Below, in pieces: positions 16,309 to 27,592 of a stretch of 64,000 nucleotides of DNA. Source of the DNA: CAWJKP01 sp963843465 (lineage in GTDB: Bacteria; Planctomycetota; Planctomycetia; Pirellulales; Thermoguttaceae). The stretch is taken from the NCBI GenBank assembly GCA_963843465.1, contig CAWJKP010000001.1, positions 248,001 to 312,000 of the forward strand, in the 5' to 3' direction. Position 1 is the stretch's first letter. The number at the start of each line of letters is the position of its first letter. The position numbers were made by a program, and so were the translations under genes. The notes below the pieces were generated by a model, which had not been told where the DNA came from, did no database searches, and saw only the letters and a list, made by a program, of their open reading frames with translations.

Positions 16309-17547
16309 TCACGGCGTCAACTTCAAGCAGACCATCTCTTGCTCGTTGCGGACAAAGAGGCGGCCGGAGGAGAGGGTGGGGACGGTCCAGGTCTTGCCGT
16401 CGAGAACTTGGGCGCGGGCAAGCTCCTGGTACTTCAGGGGCGAGACCGCGGCCAGTGCCAGCGTGGCCCGCTCGCCGTAGATGATCAGCTTGCCGTCGGC
16501 GGCCACGAGCGAGCCGCGGTTGAAGCCCCGCTGCTTCCATTTGACATCGCCCGTCTTGAAGTCCATGCAGGTGAGCAGCGCGTTGTGGAAGCCGTAGAGA
16601 TGGCCGTCGACCAGCACGCTGCTGGAGAAGCAGTTCTGCATCTGCTTGTTGGCCCAGAGCAGCGTGGCCGCCGGCTTGCCCGAGGGCGCAGAAAGCGCAA
16701 ACAGGGCGCAGCCGGTGCCGTAGCCGGTGGAGACGAAGAGGCGGCGCTGGTGGAAAATAGGCGTGGGCACGTTGGCGTCCAGGGTGGTCTTCCACTCCCG
16801 CCGCCAGAACTCGCGGCCGTCCTCGGGCGAGACGCTCACCAGGGCTTCGCCCATCAGCACGATGATCTGCGGCACGCCGCCGACCTCCGCCCGGATCGGC
16901 GTGGCGTAGCCGGGCTTGTCGGCGAGACTCGTCCAGAGCACCTCGCCGGTGGTCTTGTCCAAGGCGGCCAGCGAGCGGCCCCGCTCGGCGCCCACGTCGA
17001 CCAGCAGCAGCTTGCCGAAGACCGCCGGCGAGGCCGAGAAGCCGTACTCCGGGACCTTGCCGCCGAACTTCTTCAGCAGATCCAGCGCCCAGACCGTCTT
17101 GCCCGTCGCCGCTTCGAGGCACACCAGATCGCCCCTGCCGCCCAGCGCATAGACGCGTCCCTCGTCGATGGCGGGCGTGGCCCGGGGACCGTTGCCGTAG
17201 GAATCGCTGAGGAAGAGGTCTCCGCAGCGGACCTTCCAGAGCGGCTTGCCCGAGGCGGCGTCCAAGGCGAGCACGAACTCGCCGGCGGGCGTGCCGTAGA
17301 TGGTCAGCGCCCGATCGCCGGCAACCGACACCGCGGAATAGCCTGCTCCCAGCGGGACCCGCCAGAGTTCCGCCGGGCCACCCTCGGGCCACTTGGCCAG
17401 CAGGCCCGTCTCCCGAGAGACGCCATCCTGCTTCGGGCCCCGCCACTGCGGCCAGTCAGCGGCCCGGAGCCGGCCCTGCATCCCGACCGCCGCCCCCGAG
17501 GCGACGAGGACCATCCCCACGACGACCGCCGCCGCGCTGCCACGCAT
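16309..17547 (-). CDS. Secreted PQQ-binding-like beta-propeller protein
   Basis: 412 aa. The ATG at 17547 gives a signal peptide (MRGSAAAVVVGMVLVASGAA) with GGAG upstream; a longer start nine codons earlier is less likely. The mature protein starts DWPQWRGPKQDGVSRETGLL, the typical opening of planctomycete PQQ/BamB-like proteins. Propeller blades carry the pattern ALDAASGKPLWKV, CLEAATGKTVWAL and ALDKTTGEVLW. Such proteins may bind PQQ in dehydrogenases or act as scaffolds like BamB. No dehydrogenase residues or partner gene are seen, so a structural role is as likely. Confidence 0.85.
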   Translation of the reverse strand: MRGSAAAVVVGMVLVASGAAVGMQGRLRAADWPQWRGPKQDGVSRETGLLAKWPEGGPAELWRVPLGAGYSAVSVAGDRALTIYGTPAGEFVLALDAASGKPLWKVRCGDLFLSDSYGNGPRATPAIDEGRVYALGGRGDLVCLEAATGKTVWALDLLKKFGGKVPEYGFSASPAVFGKLLLVDVGAERGRSLAALDKTTGEVLWTSLADKPGYATPIRAEVGGVPQIIVLMGEALVSVSPEDGREFWRREWKTTLDANVPTPIFHQRRLFVSTGYGTGCALFALSAPSGKPAATLLWANKQMQNCFSSSVLVDGHLYGFHNALLTCMDFKTGDVKWKQRGFNRGSLVAADGKLIIYGERATLALAAVSPLKYQELARAQVLDGKTWTVPTLSSGRLFVRNEQEMVCLKLTP

Positions 17548-17574
17548 GATGATTTCTCCACGCAGATCCAACAT

Positions 17575-17670
17575 GTAGGGTGGGACAAGCTCGCCTTGAG
17601 CGAGCGCCGGCCCACCGGGCGTTTCCCGAAGGTGGGCCGGCGCTCGCCGCGCGAGCTTGTCCCACCCTAC
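17575..17670. repeat. REPIN-like inverted pair (GTAGGGTGGG family)
   Basis: Left half starts GTAGGGTGGGACAAGCTCGC; the right half is its inverted copy and ends CTTGTCCCACCCTAC. Each half also folds on itself (GGTGGGCCGGCGCTCGC). It lies between two minus-strand genes. A solo copy is at 2078-2118 and a diverged fragment at 31177-31206. Confidence 0.85.
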
Positions 17671-17677
17671 TTGTCCA

Positions 17678-18502
17678 CTACTTCGATTTCGGGTCGTCGG
17701 TGAAAACGTCGTCGCTCAACTCGTCGTCTTTGGCCGACCTGTGGGAGTGATGCGACTCCGTCTTGGCCAGCGCGGCCTTCTTCTTGGGGTTGGTCAAGGG
17801 ATGGGAAAACGTGATCTCCACGTGCCCTGCTTCGCAAGCTCCCGGGTTGCCCTTGACGTCTTTCCCGCGGACCACGACCTTGTCGCCGGCGGAGGCGAAC
17901 GTGCCGTCGGTTACGTCGACGTGGATCAGCGGTTCCTCCGTCAGATCGACCTCGACCTTCCGCTTGCCGGCCAGAACGATCAGCCGGTTCTCCTTGCAGG
18001 AGAGCACCTTGCCGACGACTTTCGCCTTGGAGGAATTGTCAAACCCGCTCGGGCCGGCCGCAAACGCGGCCTTGTTCTTTCCCTTACCGGCCGCTTTGGG
18101 GGCCGCCGGATTGGCCGTGGCGCCTTCTCCCGGGAAAACGCCGGAGACATGATCGGGCGTCGGACTGACGATGGTCAGCTCGCCGAGCTTGTCCTTGCCG
18201 GCCCCCGAGTCGTCGATGTCGGCGGCAAACTGCACCATCAGTTTGGGACGGAGAAAGTCGGCCAGGGCGGTCCCGGTGGCGTGGAAGGTGGTGTTCGGAT
18301 CGGTGAAGACCAGCCAGGTCTTTCCCCCTCCCTTGTCGTCCGCGACCACCGAGAACTCACCGGCTTTCACGGTCAACAGCGTGCCCGTGACGGTGACGTT
18401 CTGCAGCTTGGGCGTCTGGGGACGACGCGGATACCACGCCCAGACAGGAAGGATCAGCAGGCCGGTAACGAGCCAGAGCACAGAGCAGATGCGGAGAACC
18501 AT
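17678..18502 (-). CDS. Membrane-anchored or secreted protein of unknown function
   Basis: 274 aa. A hydrophobic N-terminus (MVLRICSVLWLVTGLLILPV) is a signal or anchor. The body holds two similar beta-rich segments: VTVTGTLLTVKAGEFSVVAD at ~residue 38 and AKVVGKVLSCKENRLIVLAG at ~160. They suggest duplicated small beta-barrel domains of the DUF5666/OB type, and each has a long linker. The C-terminus is charged and His-rich (KTESHHSHRSAKDDELSDD), which might bind metal. The ATG at 18502 was chosen; a TTG two codons upstream is possible. Function unknown. Confidence 0.7.
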   Translation of the reverse strand: MVLRICSVLWLVTGLLILPVWAWYPRRPQTPKLQNVTVTGTLLTVKAGEFSVVADDKGGGKTWLVFTDPNTTFHATGTALADFLRPKLMVQFAADIDDSGAGKDKLGELTIVSPTPDHVSGVFPGEGATANPAAPKAAGKGKNKAAFAAGPSGFDNSSKAKVVGKVLSCKENRLIVLAGKRKVEVDLTEEPLIHVDVTDGTFASAGDKVVVRGKDVKGNPGACEAGHVEITFSHPLTNPKKKAALAKTESHHSHRSAKDDELSDDVFTDDPKSK

Positions 18503-18717
18503 GGCCAAGACCTACTCCTAATAAACCATCCGGCGGAGGATCGGTTTCGCGCAACCGGCGCCGATCCTCATACTCTCCGTATTCTAGTCCGCGAGCGCTC
18601 CGTTGCCCATACTTCAGCAGACATCCCTCGTCGCCCCTCCACCCCCTCCTCGGCAGGGTGCTGCCTTTCCGCAACTGGCCCTAAAGCTCCGCCGAAGAAT
18701 AACTCCGAAGCTTACCC

Positions 18718-18774
18718 GTAGGACGGATTGCTAATCCGTCCACACATCGTGGATGGATTAGCAATCCGTCCTAC
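18718..18774. repeat. REPIN-like inverted pair (GTAGGACGGATT family)
   Basis: Arms 18718-18741 and 18751-18774 are inverted copies of GTAG followed by GACGGATTGCTAATCCGTC. The element lies in the 286 bp gap between two minus-strand genes. Confidence 0.85.
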
Positions 18775-18788
18775 GGAATTCCCCCGAT

Positions 18789-19217
18789 TTAGTCTTCGGC
18801 GGCCCATGATTGGCGGCTCCGCCAATGCAGCCCCAGGATCAGGGGCCCAATGAGCATCAGGACCGGACCTTCGCCAAGGATCCAGAACCAAGGCAGGCCG
18901 GCGTGGCAATCGATCCCCAACACCACGGCGCCGAACACCAGGAAGGCGAACCCCAAGTAGCGCACCACTAGGGCGTGCCGCCGCACGTCGCTGCTGGCCA
19001 GCCAGATCAGGCCGGCCTGCGCGGCATACAACGCCGCGAGCGATCGCGTCAGATAGATGAGGATCGGCTGCTCGGGCAGGGCCCCCAAGCCCAATCCGCG
19101 ATGGCAGGCGTCCATCCAGGCATGGGGCATGAAAACGGCCAGGATCGCCAGCGACTCCACGGCGGCGATCACCCGCAGACAGACCACCAAGGCCAGCTCG
19201 AAGCGGTTGGTTCTCAT
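18789..19217 (-). CDS. Four-helix membrane protein of unknown function
   Basis: 142 aa with four predicted membrane segments: LALVVCLRVIAAVESLAILA, then a second at LIYLTRSLAALYAAQAGLIW, VVRYLGFAFLVFGAVVLGID and ILGEGPVLMLIGPLILGLHW. A conserved-looking loop FMPHAWMDACHRGLGLG lies between helices 1 and 2. I do not recognise a named family, although similar short proteins are common in planctomycetes. It is divergent from dprA. Confidence 0.75.
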   Translation of the reverse strand: MRTNRFELALVVCLRVIAAVESLAILAVFMPHAWMDACHRGLGLGALPEQPILIYLTRSLAALYAAQAGLIWLASSDVRRHALVVRYLGFAFLVFGAVVLGIDCHAGLPWFWILGEGPVLMLIGPLILGLHWRSRQSWAAED

Positions 19218-19337
19218 CGCATTAACTTACCTCGCCCCGCCGCGCCATGCTATACTGCACGCGGTCCGCGTGCCGTATACCCTACTCCCTAACCAAGGCC
19301 CCCGTCACCTCTTCCCCCCAGACCGCGCGGTGCCGGC

Positions 19338-20474
19338 ATGAGCGACTCGGAGCGACTCGACCAGCCGAAGCCTCGGGAAGAGCTGATCCATACGCTCCGC
19401 TTGTCGCTGATCTCCGGCGTCGGCCCGCGGACCCGCCGGGCGCTGTTGGACCGTTTCGGCTCGTCCGAGGCGGCGCTGAACGCGGCTCCCAGCCAGTTGC
19501 GCAGCGTCGAGGGCGTGGGAGCGAAGCTCGTGGAGAAGATCGTCGCCGCCCGCCAACAGAACGACGCCGAAGAGCAAATCGCGCGATGCCGCGATCTTGG
19601 CGTGACGATCCTGGCCGATTACGAAACGAGCTATCCGGCCCTGCTCGGCCAGATCCACGACCCGCCGGCCGTGCTCTTTCTCCGCGGCGAGATCCGGCCG
19701 CAGGACCAGGCGGCGATTGCCATCGTGGGAACGCGGCACGCGACTCACTACGGCATCCGCCAGGCCGAGCGGCTGGCCGCCAGCCTGGCCCAGGCCGGAT
19801 TGACGATCGTCAGCGGACTGGCCCGGGGGATCGACGCGGCGGCCCACCGCGGGGCGCTGGCCGCGGGCGGCCGAACGCTGGCCGTGTTGGGCAGCGGCGT
19901 GTTGAACGTCTATCCGGCGGAGCATGAGGATCTGGCGGCGGCGGTGATCGGCCAGGGCGCTTTGATCAGCGAGGCCCCACCGCTGGCGGCCCCGCACAGC
20001 GGCGTCTTTCCCCAGCGCAACCGGATCATCAGCGGACTTTCCTTGGGGGTGATCGTGGTCGAGGCCGACCACCGCAGCGGGGCCCTGATTACGGCCCGGC
20101 AAGCCAACGAGCAGGGCCGCGAGGTGTTCGCCGTCCCCGGCCGCGTCGACGACCGCACGTCCCACGGCTGCCACCGCTTGATCCGCGACGGCGCCAAGCT
20201 CGTGGAATCGGCCGACAACGTCCTGGAAGAGCTGGGCCCGATGTTCCAGCCCGCGGTCCGCGGCGACGGACGCGCGCTGCGAGCCCCCGCCGAGTTGTTG
20301 TTGAACGAGCTGGAGCAACAGGTCCTCGACGCCATCGAGACCCAGGCCACGTCGATCGACACTATTGTCAGTACGACCGGACTGACCGTCCCCCAGGTGC
20401 TCTCGACGATCAGCGTGCTGGAGATGCGACACCTGATCCGGCGACTCAGCGGAGCGACGGTGATACGGATTTGA
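19338..20474 (+). CDS. dprA: DNA-processing protein DprA
   Basis: 378 aa, a complete DprA. Residues ~18-70 are a helix-hairpin-helix/SAM region (ISGVGPRTRRALLDRFG, VEGVGAKLVEKIV). The Rossmann-like DNA-binding core (~95-300) has IAIVGTRHATHYG, SGLARGIDAAAHRGAL, LAVLGSGVLNVYPAEH and FPQRNRIISGLS. The C-terminal ~65 residues form a winged helix (LNELEQQVLDAIETQ). DprA binds incoming single-stranded DNA and loads RecA during natural transformation. No other competence gene is in the window. The start ATG lacks a clear ribosome-binding site. Confidence 0.95.
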   Translation: MSDSERLDQPKPREELIHTLRLSLISGVGPRTRRALLDRFGSSEAALNAAPSQLRSVEGVGAKLVEKIVAARQQNDAEEQIARCRDLGVTILADYETSYPALLGQIHDPPAVLFLRGEIRPQDQAAIAIVGTRHATHYGIRQAERLAASLAQAGLTIVSGLARGIDAAAHRGALAAGGRTLAVLGSGVLNVYPAEHEDLAAAVIGQGALISEAPPLAAPHSGVFPQRNRIISGLSLGVIVVEADHRSGALITARQANEQGREVFAVPGRVDDRTSHGCHRLIRDGAKLVESADNVLEELGPMFQPAVRGDGRALRAPAELLLNELEQQVLDAIETQATSIDTIVSTTGLTVPQVLSTISVLEMRHLIRRLSGATVIRI

Positions 20475-20504
20475 GGGCGATGCAAGAGAAGAAGAAAAAG
20501 AAGA

Positions 20505-21042
20505 GAATCACGAAAGCCCGAAAAGACGAAAACCCGAAAAGGAAAGGCGGAAGAGGGAAGGATGGGAAATCAATAATTGAGGGCCAGAAATGGGATTGGA
20601 ATTCGAGCCGCTCTCGCATCGGATCATCGAGGCGGCAATCAGGGTCCATCGAGAGCTCGGCCCGGGCTTCATCGAGTCGATCTATCACCGCGCAATGGAG
20701 GTCTCGCTGCGGGAAGCGGGATTGTTCTATGAGACCGAAAAAGAAATTCGAATCTGCTTCGCGGGCGTGGACGTTGGTTGCCATCGCCTCGATCTCGTGG
20801 TGGAGCGCGAGATCATCGTCGAGCTGAAGGCCGTCAAAGCATTTGAAGACATTTTCTTCGTCAAGCTCAAATCCTATCTCAAGGCGACACGCCTGCACGT
20901 GGGCCTGCTCATGAATTTCAACTCTGCAACGCTTGTCGTAAAGCGTGTCGTCGTCTAGGGGTCTTTCTCTCCCCTCTCTTTTCCCCTCTGCTTTCTTCCT
21001 TTCTTCTTTCAGGTTTTCGTTCTTTCGGGCTTTCGTGATTAG
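20505..21042. mobile_element. GxxExxY gene enclosed in a purine-rich inverted repeat
   Basis: The left arm, from 20505, contains AATCACGAAAGCCCGAAAAG and ACGAAAACCCGAAA, then an A/G-rich run. The right arm (20961-21042) is its inverted copy and ends CTTTCGGGCTTTCGTGATTAG. The arms enclose only the GxxExxY gene. A single arm also occurs at 3276-3310. The arrangement suggests a small mobile cassette, but no transposase is present. Confidence 0.55.
20590..20958 (+). CDS. GxxExxY family protein
   Basis: 122 aa with the defining motif GFIESIY at residues ~26-32, preceded by the conserved IIEAAIRVHRELGPG. Further on are LDLVVEREIIVELKAVKAFE and FVKLKSYLKATRLHVGLLMN. The D-(x)n-E-x-K arrangement (LDLVV...VELKAV) fits the PD-(D/E)XK nuclease-like fold of this family. 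Function in cells is unknown; nuclease activity is inferred from the fold. It sits between the arms of an inverted repeat just after dprA. Confidence 0.9.
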   Translation: MGLEFEPLSHRIIEAAIRVHRELGPGFIESIYHRAMEVSLREAGLFYETEKEIRICFAGVDVGCHRLDLVVEREIIVELKAVKAFEDIFFVKLKSYLKATRLHVGLLMNFNSATLVVKRVVV

Positions 21043-21128
21043 TTTTTCTGGAGGTTCGCCTTGTCGAGAATCATCGCCTCAAGTACGATTAGCACGAGTC
21101 ACTTGAATTGGACCGTAGCTGGAATCGC

Positions 21129-22394
21129 ATGGGACCGTCGCGGGAAGTCGTCATCACCGGGATCGGGGTCGTCAGCCCGATCGGAATTGGCTGCGAGGAG
21201 TTCTGGAGCTCCCTCATCCAAGGGCGCAGCGGAGTGCGCATCCTCCACTCATGGAACGGCGCGGACGCCGTACCCCTGATCGGCTCCGAGGTCGCCAACT
21301 TCGATCCGGCAAAGTACGTGCGTCCGCGGAAGGCCCTGAAGCTCATGAGCCGCGACATCCAGTTGGCCTTCGCGGCGGCGGACATGGCCTGCACCCAGGC
21401 AGGGCTCAAGGAGGGTCAGGTCGATCCGGAGCGGTTCGGGGTCGAGTTCGGCGCGGACCTGATCGCCGCCGAGCTGGAGGAGATGGTCTCCGCCTATCAA
21501 GGCTGCATGAAAGACGGCCATTTCGACTTCTCCCTTTGGGGCAGCCAGGGCTTGTCGAATTTCTATCCGCTCTGGATGCTCAAGTACCTGCCCAACATGC
21601 CGGCCTGCCACATCGGCATCGTTCACGACGCGCGGGGACCGAACAACACGCACACCATGGGCGAGGTCTCCGCCCTGTCGGCCCTGATCGAAGCGCTGCG
21701 GACGATCCAGCGGGGCCAGGCCGACGCGATCATCGCCGGCGGCGTCAGTTGCCGCAACCAGCCCACGGTCTGGGCTCGCCGCAAGTCCTACGAGCTGTCC
21801 CAGCGCTACGACGACCCGGCGGCCGCATGCCGCCCCTTCGACGCCGACCGCGACGGCATGGTCTTCGGCGAAGGGTCCGCCGCTTTTCTCTTGGAGAGCC
21901 GCCAACACGCTACCGCCCGCGGCGCCAAGATCTACGCCCGCATCCTCGGCGCCGCCAGCTCCTTCGAACCGCTGCCGAGGGGCGCGAAGGCGGAAGGCCG
22001 CGCGATTCGCCGCACGATCCGGGCCGCGATCCACGACGCCGGCCTCGAACCGGCCGACGTGGGTCACGTCAAGGCCGACGGCCTGGGCACGATCCACGAG
22101 GACCGCATCGAGGCCCGGGCGATCCGCGACCTGTTGGGCGAGGTCCCGGTCACGGCCCCCAAGAGCTTTTTCGGCAACCTTTCCGCCGGCAGCGGCGCCG
22201 TGGAGTTGGCCGTGAGCGTGCTGGCGCTTCAACGAGGGACCGTCCCGCCGGTGCTCAACTACCACCGACCCGACCCCGAGTGCCCGATCAACGTCATCCG
22301 CGACCAGCCGATCGCCGTCGCCCGGCCCGTGGCCCTGGTGTTGAGCCATTCGCGGATTGGCCATTCGATGGGGTTGGTCGTGGCGGAAGGATGA
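21129..22394 (+). CDS. Beta-ketoacyl synthase homologue with lost catalytic residues
   Basis: 421 aa with the FabF-type thiolase fold: VVITGIGVVSPIGIGCEEFW at the start, GQADAIIAGGV, PFDADRDGMVFGEGSAAFLL, and a C-terminal LVLSHSRIGHSMGLVV. The residues that catalyse condensation appear missing. The nucleophile loop reads GPNNTHTMGEVSALSALIEA, with no Cys. The usual AHGTxT motif reads ADGLGTIHEDRIEA. The usual GHLxGAAGA reads FFGNLSAGSGAVELA. It resembles the inactive KS partners (chain-length factors) of type II polyketide systems. No active KS partner or ACP is adjacent. The ATG at 21129 is preferred over a TTG at 21108; neither has a strong ribosome-binding site. Confidence 0.8.
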   Translation: MGPSREVVITGIGVVSPIGIGCEEFWSSLIQGRSGVRILHSWNGADAVPLIGSEVANFDPAKYVRPRKALKLMSRDIQLAFAAADMACTQAGLKEGQVDPERFGVEFGADLIAAELEEMVSAYQGCMKDGHFDFSLWGSQGLSNFYPLWMLKYLPNMPACHIGIVHDARGPNNTHTMGEVSALSALIEALRTIQRGQADAIIAGGVSCRNQPTVWARRKSYELSQRYDDPAAACRPFDADRDGMVFGEGSAAFLLESRQHATARGAKIYARILGAASSFEPLPRGAKAEGRAIRRTIRAAIHDAGLEPADVGHVKADGLGTIHEDRIEARAIRDLLGEVPVTAPKSFFGNLSAGSGAVELAVSVLALQRGTVPPVLNYHRPDPECPINVIRDQPIAVARPVALVLSHSRIGHSMGLVVAEG

Positions 22395-22510
22395 AGGCGG
22401 AAGGATGAAGGATGAAGGATGAAGGCGGACGACGAGAAGATGCGTCCCCTCTTTCTTCATCCTTCCATACTTGCGGCGGGTGGCACGGGCGAAACGAAGT
22501 GTGATTGAGT

Positions 22511-22657
22511 GCCACTGGCTCTGCCAGTGCTTCAGGCGGACTGATGTTCCATCGTGTTGTGGGTACCAGGGGCAGCCGCACCTTGACAGCTTCAGGGTTT
22601 GCCAGGCCGGGCCATCTCCCGGTAAGTCCTAAAGAGGCACTGGCAGAGCCAGTGGCA
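22511..22657. repeat. Inverted repeat with TGCCACTGGCTCTGCCAGTG arms
   Basis: Perfect 21 bp arms at 22511-22531 and 22637-22657. Each arm is itself partly palindromic (CACTGGC-TCT-GCCAGTG). The 105 bp between them shows no coding potential. Confidence 0.8.
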
Positions 22658-22709
22658 CCCGGCGTAACCGGCACACGCCGTCTGCCATCGTAGCAGGCAC
22701 ACGCCTGTT

Positions 22710-22780
22710 CAACACTAGACCGACGCGCGAGCGAGGGTAACTGGTTCGCGGTCCCTCGCTTGCGCGTCGGGCTAGTGTTG
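22710..22780. repeat. Hairpin element with 28 bp arms
   Basis: Arms 22710-22737 and 22753-22780 pair with few mismatches; the left begins CAACACTAGACCGACGCGC and the right ends CGTCGGGCTAGTGTTG. The stem contains a GCGAGCGAGGG core similar to the element at 14433. Confidence 0.75.
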
Positions 22781-23099
22781 GGCCGTGGAGAATCCGGGTT
22801 AGCGGCTGTCCGAAACCCCCGTCTACAGGAGGGATATGATGACTTGCTTGCCTGTCTTTTGGGTGGGTCTCCGCGAACAACCCTTATTGACCTGACGTAA
22901 CATAAGGGATTTAATTGGAGAGTTGGAGACGGTCTCTTCCCCCCGAGAGGCGAGCGGGCAGCGGTGGCGCCGCACCGTGGGGCCGGTTGCCAAACGTGCC
23001 GCAGACGCGGCCGATGGGCAATCCACCCCCCATCCGTCCGCGCGCAGGCGCACTGGCCCCACGAGTTTTTGATCCGACAGTCCTGCGGGCTTGTTTGCC

Positions 23100-26784
<3,685 letters not shown>

Positions 26785-27147
26785 AGGCGGGTCCTTGCGG
26801 TTCTCGCTGCAAGACGTGAGGAACGGGGCCTTCAGGGCGCTGACGATGGCGGCGCCGGTGGCGCCCGGCGGCCTCGCGGGACCAAGGAACCCTGCCAGCA
26901 GTAGGCCGTGGGGGCGACCGGCGGAAATGTATCAGACAACCGCGCAATCGCCGGGCGCGAATTCCCTTTTTTCCACCACGCGGGATGGGCAGGGACCGTT
27001 TCGCCGGTCGATATCTGGCACAATGTCCAAAACGACCGACGCCAGGAATCAATCCTTGCAGAGCACGGACCGCCGAACGATAATCGGGTTCAGCGATTTC
27101 CCGCTTTACACAAGCACAACGAGCGTATCGTGCAGCGCACTTTGGTC
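26785..27147. other. Intergenic region, nothing recognised
   Basis: 363 bp between secA and the DUF1080 relic. It contains a GC-rich start and a poly-T stretch near 26970. No convincing gene, repeat or hairpin was found. Confidence 0.5.
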
Positions 27148-27483
27148 ATGACGTGGCTCTTGGCATGCCTCGCGGCGATGTGGGCGGCGGGGGAGGCATC
27201 GGCCGCAGCCGCCGAGGAAACCGAGGCGGAAGCCGGATTCCGCCCGATCTTCGACGGCCGGACGCTCAAGGGCTGGCACGCAGGCGCGCAGACCGGCCAC
27301 AGCCGCGCAAGCGGCCATAAGTCGGGCGGCCGGTGGGTGGTCCATGGCGGCGCCATCGTCGGCAGCCAGGACATTCCGGGCAACGGCGGCATCGGGCTTC
27401 AACTTCACGGCGGCGGCGATTTCACCAAGCAGTACGTCCGTTACCGCAACCTCCGGGTCAAGCGTCTCGACGAATCCAAGTGA
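27148..27483 (+). pseudogene. DUF1080 (3-keto-disaccharide hydrolase-like) remnant with internal deletion
   Basis: 111 codons, against roughly 230-260 for the family. A signal peptide (MTWLLACLAAMWAAGEASAA) is followed by the canonical DUF1080 opening FRPIFDGRTLKGWHAG, then RWVVHGGAIVGSQDIPGNGG. It then jumps directly to the family's final strands, LQLHGGGDFTKQYVRYRN and LRVKRLDE. The central part of the beta-sandwich is missing, yet the frame is kept. The junction falls at a GGI-G sequence that occurs at both points in typical members, consistent with deletion between short repeats. The remnant is unlikely to fold as an enzyme. ATG 27148 gives the signal peptide; a GTG at 27130 is possible. 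Confidence 0.7.
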
Positions 27484-27592
27484 CCGCGGGCGCCACGAAT
27501 GACGAGACAGGAGGAGCCAAAAGGCGGCGCAGGTATCGCAACGAGTCTTGGAGGCGATCCGGTAGGTCATCACCTAAGCAGGAGATTTTGCC

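Larger units (their letters stand above)
22395..23099. other. Repeat-rich intergenic region upstream of secA
   Basis: 705 bp without a convincing gene. It starts with short GAAGGATGAAGG-type repeats (22393-22425). It then holds hairpin elements at 22511-22657 and 22710-22780, and a fragment GTAGCAGGCACACGCC at 22690 of the family seen at 57265. The last ~300 bp should include the secA promoter; no clear boxes are seen. Confidence 0.6.

Noticed and set aside
22480..22500. Sigma-54 promoter from TGGCACG near 22485
   Set aside because: The -12 TTGC element is not at the required spacing and the motif is part of a repeat.
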